The notes: generated from the letters alone by a model not told the origin. 14,129 bases of DNA from Thermoplasmata archaeon (GCA_023135545.1 JAGLSY010000249.1:1-14129), one strand, 5' to 3'. Counted from the first letter of the stretch, positions 7,501 through 14,129 are shown. Numbers and translations are program-made.

Positions 7501-9693
7501 AACAACAACACACTCCACACGGTCTGGATTGACAACATAAACGGTTTCAACCAGATATTCTACAAGAACAGCACTGACAGTGGGAATACTTGGAGTTCTG
7601 GAGTAAATCTTACGAACGACTCGCACAACCCCCGTTATATAGATTTCGCCTGTGACGGCGACAATCTGGCTATAGTGTGGGAAGATTATTTCCTTGGTGA
7701 TTATCCGAGAGCATATTTGATATACAGCGAAGACAGCGGCGGGAATTGGACAGAACCGTATTTACTCAAAGGAACAACAGCATTTTGCGGTTCCGGCATA
7801 CCTGCGGTTGATGTGCAAGGGAATGAAACATTCATTGCATACATGCACTGGGCCCCGTGGGGTCCTGATTTCTATTTAACGATGAGAGTCACGTGGTCTG
7901 GAGGGACTGGATTTGAGGAGATAATATTCAGGAGTCCAATTACTGGCTCTGAGTTTGCAGGAATCCCGGATATAGCAGTCGAAGGCAGTGATATTCATGT
8001 GATTATAGCTGACACAGACCCCAGATGGCCCAACATCTATCACTGGTATAGCATTGATGGCGGCGGCAACTGGAGCGACTTCGAGACAGTCACGAGTTAT
8101 TATGGTTCTATGGTTCCTGGGTGCATCAGTCTTGCTGCAAGAGCCGACAAATTATTTCTTGTGTGGAGTGATAATCGAAGTGGATACTATGAGATATATT
8201 ACAAAGAAAAAGGAAATAGCGGCTGGGGTGATGATACACGCTTGACTTTCACAAATGCTGACTCACTGTATCCAGAGCTGGCTCTGAACCCGCTTATCAA
8301 CGTGACCGAGATCATAAATGAGACAGTGTACGGCCCCTCGGTCGGAGACGGTGTCAGCGATGATGTATTCTCACTGGGCTATCAGAATATAATCGATTGC
8401 ACCATGTGGATAAACGAGACAGACGGGCTTGGAAATTCAATAGCGTGGTGGAAAATGACAGAAGGCGCGGACTATATCCTGGATCATACCACAGGAGAGG
8501 TAACCATGCAGTGGGACATGTGGGCCGACTGGTACGTCCACGCATGGCTCAATCACTCGCTCGATCCACTAAACAGGCTCCACATAGTCTGGCAGGACGA
8601 AAGAGACGGAAACGAGGAAATCTATTACAGAAAGATGGACAATCAAACAAATACTATCATCAACGACACCAGGCTATCTGTAAATCCTGCAAGGTCGTGC
8701 TGTCCGTCATTGGCGATAGACAAGGACGGCAGAACTCATGTCGTCTGGCAGGACGACAGGAACGGTCCATGGCGAATCTACTATGCCAATAATTATGTGC
8801 CTGGAATCAGTACGAGCAGTTCTGATTTCTCAAGCTCGCCCGTTACATTGAGCGGCGGCGATAATGCAACGTTCAGTGCAAAGATATGGAACAACGGCCT
8901 TGTTGCGGCAACCGATGTGAACGTTAGATTCTACGTTTATTCTACTGAAACACTGGTTGGCAGTGTTCTCATCCCGGAAATACCAGCAAAATCGTTTGTG
9001 ACCGCCTCCGTGCCGTGGGTCGCAATACCTGGGAACCATACGATAAGAGTCGTTGTCGATTACAACGATGTAACCCATGACGGATACATAGCCGAAGCCT
9101 CTATTCCAATTTATGTAAACTATAAGCCAGTGCCAGTTATCGAAGTGTATCAGGAAATCGAACTCACATTGAAAGTAACAGGCAGGAAAGGCAACACAGT
9201 TACTTTGCAAATCTATGAAAACAGTATCTTAATCAATGAAATCTCATTGACAAGAACGCCGGGTGAACCAGATACATTGACAGTTTATCTTAACAAGTAT
9301 TTGAGCCAAAATTACGAAATTGTCCTTGTATATAATGCACCTTACGGAGACCAAAATCCAACATGGTTAACATTTAAATCTAGTGATAAAGAGGAAGTAT
9401 TTTTTATTGATTTCGATTCTAATGTTGGTGCCCATCAGGAAATTATAGTAGATGCTGACCTGCTGGAATCTGTTGTCCAAGGCAATAGTCAATTCTACTT
9501 CGATGGCTTTAGCTCTTATGACATTGATGGAGAGATTATATCGTTTGACTGGAACTTCGGTGACAACACAACTGGAACTGGTGAGGTAGTAGACCATACC
9601 TATTTGGAAGTAGGGACATACACAGTGGCATTAACAGTTACAGACAACGAAGGTGCAATAGCAATGACCACGAGAGAGGTGGTAGTAAGTTGA
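1567..9693 (+). CDS. Giant secreted gingipain-type (C25) cysteine peptidase with multiple beta-propellers, CARDB and PKD domains
   Basis: This 2708-aa protein is an exported cysteine peptidase. A hydrophobic signal segment (about 25-45) follows Met21. A gingipain-type propeptide (about 55-225, with PGAPMLPVKG) leads to the C25 catalytic domain (about 245-640), which has a DDDGDG acidic loop (366-371), NHYGHG with likely catalytic His503, and SISCDS with likely nucleophile Cys541. Ig-like segments follow (645-870), then a BNR-like AVDS..HISW propeller (870-1247), another Ig-like domain, twelve TolB/PD40 units WSPDG...DIW.MN.DG (about 1345-1880), a second BNR/Asp-box propeller (about 1957-2413, with Asp boxes such as SEDSGGNW and SIDGGGNW), a CARDB domain (about 2415-2517) and a C-terminal PKD domain (about 2630-2708). 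No C-terminal anchor is present. Start 1567 has the better-spaced ribosome site; 1627 would give a shorter, more standard signal peptide. It is cotranscribed with the next gene. Proteolytic specificity cannot be read from the sequence. Confidence 0.9.
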   Translation: MKSKGNSYARGFKEGRNFCSMKRGLSFILVASMVLTSFTWAADTASAEDATLATAPIIVSYDFPEPIIQKSGKYDRITMGNLRNFADPGAPMLPVKGAKILLPQGRTLDTINVTGDGITLTGTYNIYPGQESVSLREIPEFTEPNATIYSSFDPYPGRLYDYVSIQGFRGYPILILSLSPVQYVPATGTISYYEHLTVNITTKPTATPNHGYRGLRKDHAAVMKMVDNPDTTNTYLDTLAAGSTEDVYEYVIITNDTLAPSFQVLCDWKSSRAAYGLEGINATVVTVDSITTNSSNWIIGDSIHNDTQGQIHKFIWNVYNNWSICYVLLGGDVECVPHRVLLWGGQVSDLYYGGLCNDTGTFVNWDDDGDGIYGERTSTIDDEADYYAEVYIGRATVDTPEQAMNFINKTIAYENKSTASSFDKALMVGYKLIDHLSYVNGPHWGGDINDIIIDEYLPPNINVFPLYHRDNTTPMFVNGVYQYNELMDKLNESGMHIVNHYGHGWWDGYYNELNEYVLSAQDIYNNLTNNESLFLIYSISCDSNDFFESDSISENFIAHKYGAFAYIGNTQGGMYPGMFIFDEEFFNMVYKNNYTHIGEALQRSKEVFVSEIGMPSIRDTYFLLNLLGDPETQLHIETPNPEIDIVARDPDHLGRYPRLSNGETWINITSDKNLSAVSANVTLPSGTSESLILTGQGMLWNGTFTVSSNGVHIVDVNGTSEDGNTSHGYCSFIGDIKPPNITVDASPDPCSGSMLIRVYTPDLPDSKVLHDDLTPPVVNLTLPDGTSQSIEMSTSSIDVIGTRGVWKARYTVPQDGTYNLNVSVTDLAGNPAEANMSFEGDVASPTLEVNVTLSPEDRLAEFSINSSEESYPGWRGEQMLTSMEHQIGVPYGQHSVRLTIDQNDDLNMIWSDDRNGEYNLFYKKTDSSGNVLISDKRLTTHATSYLATVADSQENIHILYRTTIDEYTYYKKLDRYGNTICTKQLPGELNLNFLSAAVDSLDNIHVVGTCGNINYLRLDQVGNVIVNYTQLTTSWGHVSPNIAVDSNNNLHIIWVKSFLYYTKLNGNWTPPVPGDPGDDSDPTFTLIDDLKMTFEPTAGNPVVAVDSMNCIHISWIDNRDGYSLPYYRKIDNNGNTLVNDTKLAEMELFYGCPLEGNNIALAVDSKDNLHISWCEYASFIFLYDLFYLKLDNLGNRMGAPMKLNKVAMGDLTRPNIAVDSYDNVHLAWPDSSLSPFAASSIHYRKYATSPTAKITLPSNTTRTVPLSGSGKNWSFSYPMTMDGVYEVDIRCPDAAGNTGTWSGLFGVETYAQSGSRTEEIKIQKSGVLGMSMELIGAGGLDAANLTLLTKSESDNIQPVWSPDGSKMVFASNRSGNYDIWTMNSDGSSPRQLTTNVSLDHQPAWSPDGRKIAFTSNRSGDNHDIWVMNFDGSNQMRLTTSSFTDQHPSWSPDSKELVFASDRTGNYDIWNIQNVLAVINGSEALSLIRLNNNLSAETQPSWSPDGTKITYVSDDKGSEDIWVMDSDGANQVPLTTDISADTNASWTLDSTKLMFESDRSGNRDIWEMNIDGSNKIQLTATTHNETHPHTGPDGTKFLFASDKYGDWSIFTINAEGTSEMHLTTQTGIDQNSDWKKDGSKVAYASDASGLSLDIWQMNPDGTGKTRITTDDFYAEDDPSWSPDGTKIAYMGESAFGTDIWYTDFGVTIRLTTDPAFDGQPAWSPDGTRIAFTSERSGNRDVWVMNSDGTAQTQLTTDTAADEYPCWSPNNSKIAFASDRSGSWDIWIMDADGSNEVQLTDDVYIDTMPSWSNDSQWISYSSERDGNKDIYMVDVFNLTTVRMTTDAAPDLASSWTPYQTSGTKRTFTSTSAGNNDVWLLESYPINPKLDVCDDGTDDWNYSKEYFLNQTTSDFSAKVNDYIANKTPDALGYVDVPLTFSSDSPGLLFFTADIIPARRSEETMLTSYPSNGTRPKIAVDENNNTLHTVWIDNINGFNQIFYKNSTDSGNTWSSGVNLTNDSHNPRYIDFACDGDNLAIVWEDYFLGDYPRAYLIYSEDSGGNWTEPYLLKGTTAFCGSGIPAVDVQGNETFIAYMHWAPWGPDFYLTMRVTWSGGTGFEEIIFRSPITGSEFAGIPDIAVEGSDIHVIIADTDPRWPNIYHWYSIDGGGNWSDFETVTSYYGSMVPGCISLAARADKLFLVWSDNRSGYYEIYYKEKGNSGWGDDTRLTFTNADSLYPELALNPLINVTEIINETVYGPSVGDGVSDDVFSLGYQNIIDCTMWINETDGLGNSIAWWKMTEGADYILDHTTGEVTMQWDMWADWYVHAWLNHSLDPLNRLHIVWQDERDGNEEIYYRKMDNQTNTIINDTRLSVNPARSCCPSLAIDKDGRTHVVWQDDRNGPWRIYYANNYVPGISTSSSDFSSSPVTLSGGDNATFSAKIWNNGLVAATDVNVRFYVYSTETLVGSVLIPEIPAKSFVTASVPWVAIPGNHTIRVVVDYNDVTHDGYIAEASIPIYVNYKPVPVIEVYQEIELTLKVTGRKGNTVTLQIYENSILINEISLTRTPGEPDTLTVYLNKYLSQNYEIVLVYNAPYGDQNPTWLTFKSSDKEEVFFIDFDSNVGAHQEIIVDADLLESVVQGNSQFYFDGFSSYDIDGEIISFDWNFGDNTTGTGEVVDHTYLEVGTYTVALTVTDNEGAIAMTTREVVVS
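5605..7206 (+). repeat. Twelve tandem TolB/PD40 propeller units inside the peptidase gene
   Basis: Twelve units of about 43 residues share the pattern P.WSPDG.KI.F.S.RSG..DIW.MN.DG....LTT. TolB-type propellers have six blades, so twelve would make two complete rings. Units 6 and 7 have lost the WSPD core (HPHTGPDG, NSDWKKDG) and units 11 and 12 are degenerate, while units 1, 2, 4, 8 and 9 are near consensus. The repeats are similar at DNA level (recurring GACATCTGG and TCGCCGGACGG words) and are probably the reason for several spurious antisense frames here. Confidence 0.88.
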
Positions 9694-9700
9694 GGATGGA

Positions 9701-12700
9701 ATGATGGGAAAAAAGGTCGTTCTGATACTGGTATTGATGCTAGTTGTCTGTCTCCTTCCTATTGACAATACGCCAATCGATAAATCGGCTGGGGCAGAAC
9801 CCGAGCTAGCAGTTCCCCTAATCTCACCCACTTTCGTCGGCGAAATCCAAATAACCACCGATCTAAATGGACAATCTATGCCAAATATCTGGAAAGATAT
9901 AATCGCTTGGAGGGATACTAGAAGTGGAGTAAGCTTTGACATTTATGGATATAATCTCTTGAACGATACAGAGTTTGCAATTTGCACAGATCCATTAGAT
10001 CAGCTGGGACCCATAGCAATATCAGAAGAATTCATTATTTGGAATGATATCAGAAACGGTGGTGGTAACTCTGATATATACGGGTACAATTTAACTAACA
10101 CTACAGAATTTCCGCTAGTAACTGATCCACTTAATCAGGGAAATGCAGATATTTTTGAAGATATAGTTGTGTATGTGGACGTTTCAAGCGGCAATGCAGA
10201 TATACATCTCTACAACTTATCGAACGGCACAAATTGTCCATTAACTACACACCTAGCTAATCAAAGTGAGCCGGCAATCTACGGCGACATAGTAGTATAT
10301 CGAGACGATAGGAACGAGGCAACTACTGGCTATGACATCTACGCCTACAACATCTCCAACGGCACTGAGTTTCCTGTGTGCGTGCTTCCCGAGACGCAGG
10401 ACAGGCCAAAGATTTGGGGGGACATGATTGTCTGGGAGGACGGGAGATGGAGCAACTTCGGGCCGTTTCCTGGTAACTGGGAGATATTTGGATACGACCT
10501 AAAAACAGGACAAGAAATACAGATTACGGACAACACTACTGACATTGCAGAAATGCTCCCCGACATATGGGGGCAAAGAGTTGTGTGGAGTGATTATCTG
10601 GCAGGGTTGAATATTAGGGCATATTGTTTCTGGAATGATACGAGCTTTCCTATTATTATCAACTCATCAAGAGAAGGGGGCAACCCTGCAATATATGGCA
10701 ATAAAATAGTATATGCTGCAAATAGAACAGATAAACCAGATGCTGACATCTACATGTATGTCCTCCCGAGCGAGCCTCCGATACCGAAGGTAAGTTCGCC
10801 AGAAGATGGGGCGGTGTTCAATTCCACGGACATTATCGACTTTGACGCCTCTGGCACTATTGACTGGGACGGGGATGTGCTGAGTTATTGGTGGGAGTCC
10901 AATCTGTGTGGTTCCATTGGGAGCGGTGCGAAGTTCTCAAGAACATTGCCATACGGTTATCACACGATAAGATTATGGGTGAACGACAGCCATGGGAACA
11001 ATGTATCTGCTGGTGTGTTTAATGTGGATTGCAGAGGTGGCGCTATGCCACCAGAGTTTGTTGGTAAAGTACAGATTACTACTAACACAAGTGGGCAATC
11101 GGATCCAGACATCTGGGGAGACATAATTGTTTGGGAGGATTGGAGAAATGGGAATAAAGACATATACGCCTACAATATTTCTAATGGGACTGAATTTGCC
11201 GTATGTACAGCACTAGCCTATCAAGATAACCCAACAGTCCATGGCAATATAATTGTATGGCGTGATGCAAGAAACGATGATGGAGACATATATGCCTATA
11301 ACCTTTCATCTGAAATAGAAACTAGAATAACAACAGACAGCTCATTTCAGGGTTCTCCTGCAATCTACGAAGATAAAATTGTTTGGCATGATGATAGGAA
11401 TGGAAATAAAGACATTTACATCTACAGCCTATTAAATGATACAAAATGGCAATTAACTAACCACCTAGCCAACCAAACCTTTCCTGCAATCTACGGCGAT
11501 ATCGTAGTGTATCAGGACGACAGAAACGATGCTACAACCGGCTACGACATCTACGCCTACAACATCTCCAACGGCACTGAGTTTCCGGTGTGCGTGCTTC
11601 CAGAAACCCAGGACAGGCCGAAAATATGGGGCGACATGATTATTTGGGAGGACGGGAGGGGGACTTTTCCCGGGCCTTTTCCCAACAATTGGGACATCTT
11701 TGGGTATTATATTTCCAATGGCACCGAGATTCAAATAACCACCGATATTGAGAGGCAGATGCTCCCCGACATATGGGGGCAAAGAGTGGTCTGGGAGGAC
11801 GGGAGAAAGGGACCTGCTAGCGATTTAGACATATGGGCGTACTGCTTCTGGAATTATACTGAGTTTCAGATTACTACAAACGATTCTGGCCAATCCAACC
11901 CAGCAATTTACGGCAATAAAATCGTGTATTCTGATGGCAGGAATGGAAATGGAGACATCTACATGTACGTCCTCCCTAGCGAGCCTCCGATACCGAAGAT
12001 AGATTCACCAGAGGAAAGCGATGTATTTGATTCCACAGACAGCATCTATTTCGACTGCCATAACAGTTCGGATTTGGACGGAGATGTTCTATCGTTTTAC
12101 TGGGAATCGAATATTACTGGCTGTATCGGCCAGGGCTCTCGGCTTACATCGTCTTTGGCCTTCGGGAATCACGAAATAACTCTTTGGGTGAATGATGGTC
12201 ATGGGAATAATGAATCTGCGATTGTGAACATCACGGTCAACAATATGTCACCGACGGCTGTGATAGACTCGCCCGAGGAAAACGATGTGTTCAACTCGGT
12301 TGATAATATCTATTTCGACGGTTATAATAGTTCAGACCCAGATGATGATATATTGTCTTTCTATTGGGAATCTAATTTGACTGGCAGTATTGGTTTCACT
12401 TCCAGATTTACTACATATTTGCCCTATGGAGAACATCAGATAACCTTGTGGGTCGATGACGGCAATGGGCATAATGTATCTGCAGTTGTCAACATTACGG
12501 TAGAGAACTCGCCTCCGATGGCTGTGATAGACTCGCCCGATGAATTTGCCTCGTATGAATCCACAGATACAATCTATTTTGATGGTTATAATAGCTCTGA
12601 CCCAGATGATGATATTCTGACATTCTGCTGGGAGGCCAATGTTACTGGCTACCTGAGTAATGAATCAAGGTTCAATGCAACATTACCAAAAGGAAAGCAT

Positions 12701-13831
12701 CAGATAACATTGTGGGTGAACGACAGCCACGGGCATAATGTTTCTACGAGCGTGAACATAAACGTGGATAATGTAGCTCCACCGATGACCACGCCAGTAT
12801 CGCCAGATAACAATACCTGGATAAACTTCACTACGCCAACATTGGTTTGCAATTCTGTTATTGATTACGATGGCGATACGGTCTATTATCGGTTTGCGAT
12901 ATCGACCTTGCCGGATGAGACAGGCACTGTTATTTACAGCGGTTGGCAGACCGACACATCCTGGACTCCGATATTGTCGAATGGGACATGGTATTGGCGA
13001 GCATATACGAACGATTTGTATTTGACAACTAACCCAGATTGGTATCGTGTCGTAAATGTTCATGTTACGGGGCCAGTAATTGTTCACACGCCGATAGAGG
13101 AGGCGAATGTTGGCGATGAGATTACAGTTACGGCAATAGTTACGGATGATGTGGGAGTAGATGCTGTTCAGTTACATTACCAGGATGTTGGGAACACGAC
13201 ATACACGAGTATCGAGATGAACCCTACGGGTAATGCGAACGAATACTCTGCTATAATTCCGGCACAGGGTGAGAACGGCGTTGTTCATTATTACATCTGG
13301 GTGAACGATACGAACAACAATATCGCTACAACGCAAGAATTCACTGTTTTGATTACTGGCGATATTGTGCTACCAGAGGTTTTATTTGTGGAGCCAACTG
13401 GGACAAATGTCTCGGTTGCGACAGGCATAAGTATTGTTTTCAGTGAGCCTATGAATATGACCACCGTCCAAGAAGCGATTACAATCATACCTAACGTTAC
13501 AATATCAGAGTATATCTGGAGCAGCAACAATCGAACATTGACTGTTATCTTCTCTGCGAATCTCTCCTATAACACGACCTACAACATCACCATTGGGACC
13601 AGGGCAGTGGATGTGGCTGGTAATGGCTTAGTGTCTGTCCATAATTGGGAGTTCACAACCAGAGAAAAACCGCTGGAAATAGGCCATCATGATGATGGAA
13701 TAGGCAACTATTGGTTGATTGTTCTGTTGATTGTCATCGTGCTTATTGTCACCCTGCAGTTATTACGGAGAAAACAACCTGAAGATGAGGATATCGAGAA
13801 GGGTGACACCGAAATGGAGGTGTCTGAATGA
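9701..13831 (+). CDS. Membrane-anchored cell-surface protein with two duplicated seven-unit beta-propellers and PKD/Ig-like stalk
   Basis: The 1376-aa product has an N-terminal signal sequence (VVLILVLMLVVCLLP), then seven propeller units of the type IYGDIVVW.DDRNG..DIY.YN (about 45-360), a PKD-like domain (362-444), a second set of seven units (453-760), three more PKD-like domains (765-1028, each with D.D.D.LSFYWESN and HQITLWVNDSHG), an Fn3-like domain (about 1030-1125), an Ig-like domain (1126-1223), a Big_5/SbsA-type Ig domain (about 1224-1325), one membrane helix (1338-1355) closed by RRK, and an acidic cytoplasmic tail. It carries many N-glycosylation sequons. No catalytic motif is seen, so a binding, scaffold or S-layer-associated role is likeliest. 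It starts 7 bp after the peptidase stop; GAGG at 9692-9695 overlaps that stop and suits the ATG at 9704 (spacing 8) slightly better than 9701 (spacing 5). The tight spacing indicates one operon, and a role as surface partner of the unanchored peptidase is inference. Confidence 0.88.
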   Translation: MMGKKVVLILVLMLVVCLLPIDNTPIDKSAGAEPELAVPLISPTFVGEIQITTDLNGQSMPNIWKDIIAWRDTRSGVSFDIYGYNLLNDTEFAICTDPLDQLGPIAISEEFIIWNDIRNGGGNSDIYGYNLTNTTEFPLVTDPLNQGNADIFEDIVVYVDVSSGNADIHLYNLSNGTNCPLTTHLANQSEPAIYGDIVVYRDDRNEATTGYDIYAYNISNGTEFPVCVLPETQDRPKIWGDMIVWEDGRWSNFGPFPGNWEIFGYDLKTGQEIQITDNTTDIAEMLPDIWGQRVVWSDYLAGLNIRAYCFWNDTSFPIIINSSREGGNPAIYGNKIVYAANRTDKPDADIYMYVLPSEPPIPKVSSPEDGAVFNSTDIIDFDASGTIDWDGDVLSYWWESNLCGSIGSGAKFSRTLPYGYHTIRLWVNDSHGNNVSAGVFNVDCRGGAMPPEFVGKVQITTNTSGQSDPDIWGDIIVWEDWRNGNKDIYAYNISNGTEFAVCTALAYQDNPTVHGNIIVWRDARNDDGDIYAYNLSSEIETRITTDSSFQGSPAIYEDKIVWHDDRNGNKDIYIYSLLNDTKWQLTNHLANQTFPAIYGDIVVYQDDRNDATTGYDIYAYNISNGTEFPVCVLPETQDRPKIWGDMIIWEDGRGTFPGPFPNNWDIFGYYISNGTEIQITTDIERQMLPDIWGQRVVWEDGRKGPASDLDIWAYCFWNYTEFQITTNDSGQSNPAIYGNKIVYSDGRNGNGDIYMYVLPSEPPIPKIDSPEESDVFDSTDSIYFDCHNSSDLDGDVLSFYWESNITGCIGQGSRLTSSLAFGNHEITLWVNDGHGNNESAIVNITVNNMSPTAVIDSPEENDVFNSVDNIYFDGYNSSDPDDDILSFYWESNLTGSIGFTSRFTTYLPYGEHQITLWVDDGNGHNVSAVVNITVENSPPMAVIDSPDEFASYESTDTIYFDGYNSSDPDDDILTFCWEANVTGYLSNESRFNATLPKGKHQITLWVNDSHGHNVSTSVNINVDNVAPPMTTPVSPDNNTWINFTTPTLVCNSVIDYDGDTVYYRFAISTLPDETGTVIYSGWQTDTSWTPILSNGTWYWRAYTNDLYLTTNPDWYRVVNVHVTGPVIVHTPIEEANVGDEITVTAIVTDDVGVDAVQLHYQDVGNTTYTSIEMNPTGNANEYSAIIPAQGENGVVHYYIWVNDTNNNIATTQEFTVLITGDIVLPEVLFVEPTGTNVSVATGISIVFSEPMNMTTVQEAITIIPNVTISEYIWSSNNRTLTVIFSANLSYNTTYNITIGTRAVDVAGNGLVSVHNWEFTTREKPLEIGHHDDGIGNYWLIVLLIVIVLIVTLQLLRRKQPEDEDIEKGDTEMEVSE
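9833..11032 (+). repeat. Intragenic duplication, copy 1 (propeller + PKD)
   Basis: Residues 45-444 form a module of seven propeller units plus one PKD-like domain that is repeated as residues 453-846 (11057-12238), about 404-408 codons downstream. The best-preserved part is blades 4-5: around 10330-10440 and 11540-11650 long stretches are identical, including the coding of YNISNGTEFPVCVLPETQDR. Confidence 0.9.
11057..12238 (+). repeat. Intragenic duplication, copy 2 (propeller + PKD)
   Basis: This is the second copy of the propeller-PKD module, residues 453-846. Its blades 1-3 have diverged from copy 1 while blades 4-5 remain nearly identical, which points to a recent partial gene conversion or local selection rather than uniform ageing of the duplication. 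The PKD unit has then been multiplied again: the DNA word GCTGTGATAGACTCGCCCGA occurs at both 12257-12276 and 12522-12541. Confidence 0.88.
13816..13822 (+). promoter_or_regulatory. Strong Shine-Dalgarno site for a third cistron
   Basis: GGAGGTG, a full anti-Shine-Dalgarno match, lies inside the last codons of the surface-protein gene and ends five bases before an ATG at 13828 that overlaps the TGA stop as ATGA. This arrangement is typical of translational coupling and argues that a real gene began here. Confidence 0.65.
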
Positions 13832-13962
13832 GAAGAAGCTACTATCTTTTCCTTAGATGCACGAGCGATGGCACCCCAGCTACCATACATACATCTCAAA
13901 TAAAATTCTCTGGATTCACAATAACTGGGACAATCTCACACACTTCTATAAGAACTCCCTGA
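13828..13962 (+). pseudogene. Truncated start of a third operon gene, interrupted by a transposase remnant
   Basis: The ATG at 13828 overlaps the preceding stop by four bases and has GGAGGTG at ideal spacing. The frame begins MRRSYYLFLRC, basic then hydrophobic like the start of an export signal, but stays open for only 44 codons (stop 13960-13962). From roughly codon 10 the DNA overlaps an out-of-frame transposase-like reading frame, and the later residues (TIHTSQIKFSGFTITGTISH) look like a shadow of that. I infer that an original third gene was cut by insertion and only its first codons remain. It could instead be a genuine 44-aa protein. No function can be assigned. Confidence 0.4.
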
Positions 13963-14075
13963 TCCCAAAGACCAACAACAATATCGAACAACATTTTGCC
14001 AACACAAACCCCAAGATTGTAAAACGCACATTCAAAACCCTCTATCCTCGCAGCTCCCCCTCACTACGAAAATAA
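13857..14075 (+). pseudogene. C-terminal remnant of a DDE-type insertion-sequence transposase
   Basis: The 72-codon frame reads through WDNLTHFYKNSLIPKTNN and NIEQHFANTNPKIVKRTFKT, which resembles the C-terminal catalytic part of DDE transposases, where TNN..E carries the last acidic residue (E at about codon 44). An in-frame TAG sits directly before the ATG, and the N-terminal two thirds of any transposase are missing, so it is a fragment. The base composition is unusually rich in A and C on this strand and unlike the adjacent operon. The frame ends at TAA within the first bases of the 59-bp repeat. The family (ISNCY-like or other) cannot be fixed by eye. Confidence 0.5.
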
Positions 14076-14123
14076 TAAAAGTCTCTAAACTTATCCAGGC
14101 GGTATGGTTGAAATCATGTCCAT
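14065..14123 (+). repeat. 59-bp perfect direct repeat, copy 2
   Basis: This is identical to 1299-1357 and in the same orientation. It follows the transposase remnant and overlaps the last codons and stop of that frame, so it may be the outer end of the same insertion sequence, or an attachment-like site bounding the 12.8-kb block that holds the operon. Only six bases follow before the window ends. Confidence 0.95.
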
Positions 14124-14129
14124 GGATAA

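Noticed and set aside
13708..13899. 63-codon antisense frame at the end of the surface-protein gene
   Set aside because: It is opposite the membrane helix and acidic tail of the surface protein, with no supporting signal.

Overview
The window looks like a piece of a genome from an uncultured, probably protein-degrading euryarchaeon (Thermoplasmata-like lineages are one possibility). The reasons are an archaeal-style TATA box (TTTATATA, 1506-1513) upstream of the main operon, good Shine-Dalgarno sites, very large secreted proteins rich in N-glycosylation sequons, and the combination of PKD, CARDB, TolB-like and gingipain-type (C25) domains common in sediment archaea. The lineage is inference; no rRNA or other marker gene is present.

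Layout. (a) 1-1006, minus strand: the N-terminal 335 codons of a 2-hydroxyacyl-CoA dehydratase / benzoyl-CoA-reductase-B type iron-sulfur protein, cut by the left window edge. (b) 1007-1566: a structured divergent intergenic region. It holds hairpins that resemble the right-end / omega-RNA scaffold of IS200/IS605-TnpB elements but no tnpB, a long imperfect stem-loop, a possible 47-aa ORF, one copy of a perfect 59-bp repeat, two short palindromes and the operon promoter. (c) 1567-9693: a 2708-aa secreted multidomain C25 cysteine peptidase. (d) 9701-13831: a 1376-aa membrane-anchored beta-propeller/PKD surface protein, 7 bp downstream. (e) 13828-14129: a well-formed start of a third cistron (GGAGGTG then ATG, overlapping the previous stop as ATGA) that runs almost at once into a transposase C-terminal remnant, followed by the second perfect copy of the 59-bp repeat.

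How it fits together. The two large genes appear to be one transcription unit for an extracellular protein-processing or surface-adhesion machine. The first product is exported, carries a visible His/Cys peptidase pair and has no membrane anchor. The second has a signal sequence, 14 propeller units, PKD/Ig-like stalk domains and a C-terminal membrane helix, so it could be a surface receptor or dock for the first; that partnership is inference. The dehydratase is divergent and would belong to amino-acid or aromatic-acid fermentation, which would suit a peptide-degrading life but is not shown to be linked. The 59-bp repeats, TnpB-type RNA-like element and transposase remnant on either side suggest that the operon's borders have been reworked by mobile DNA.
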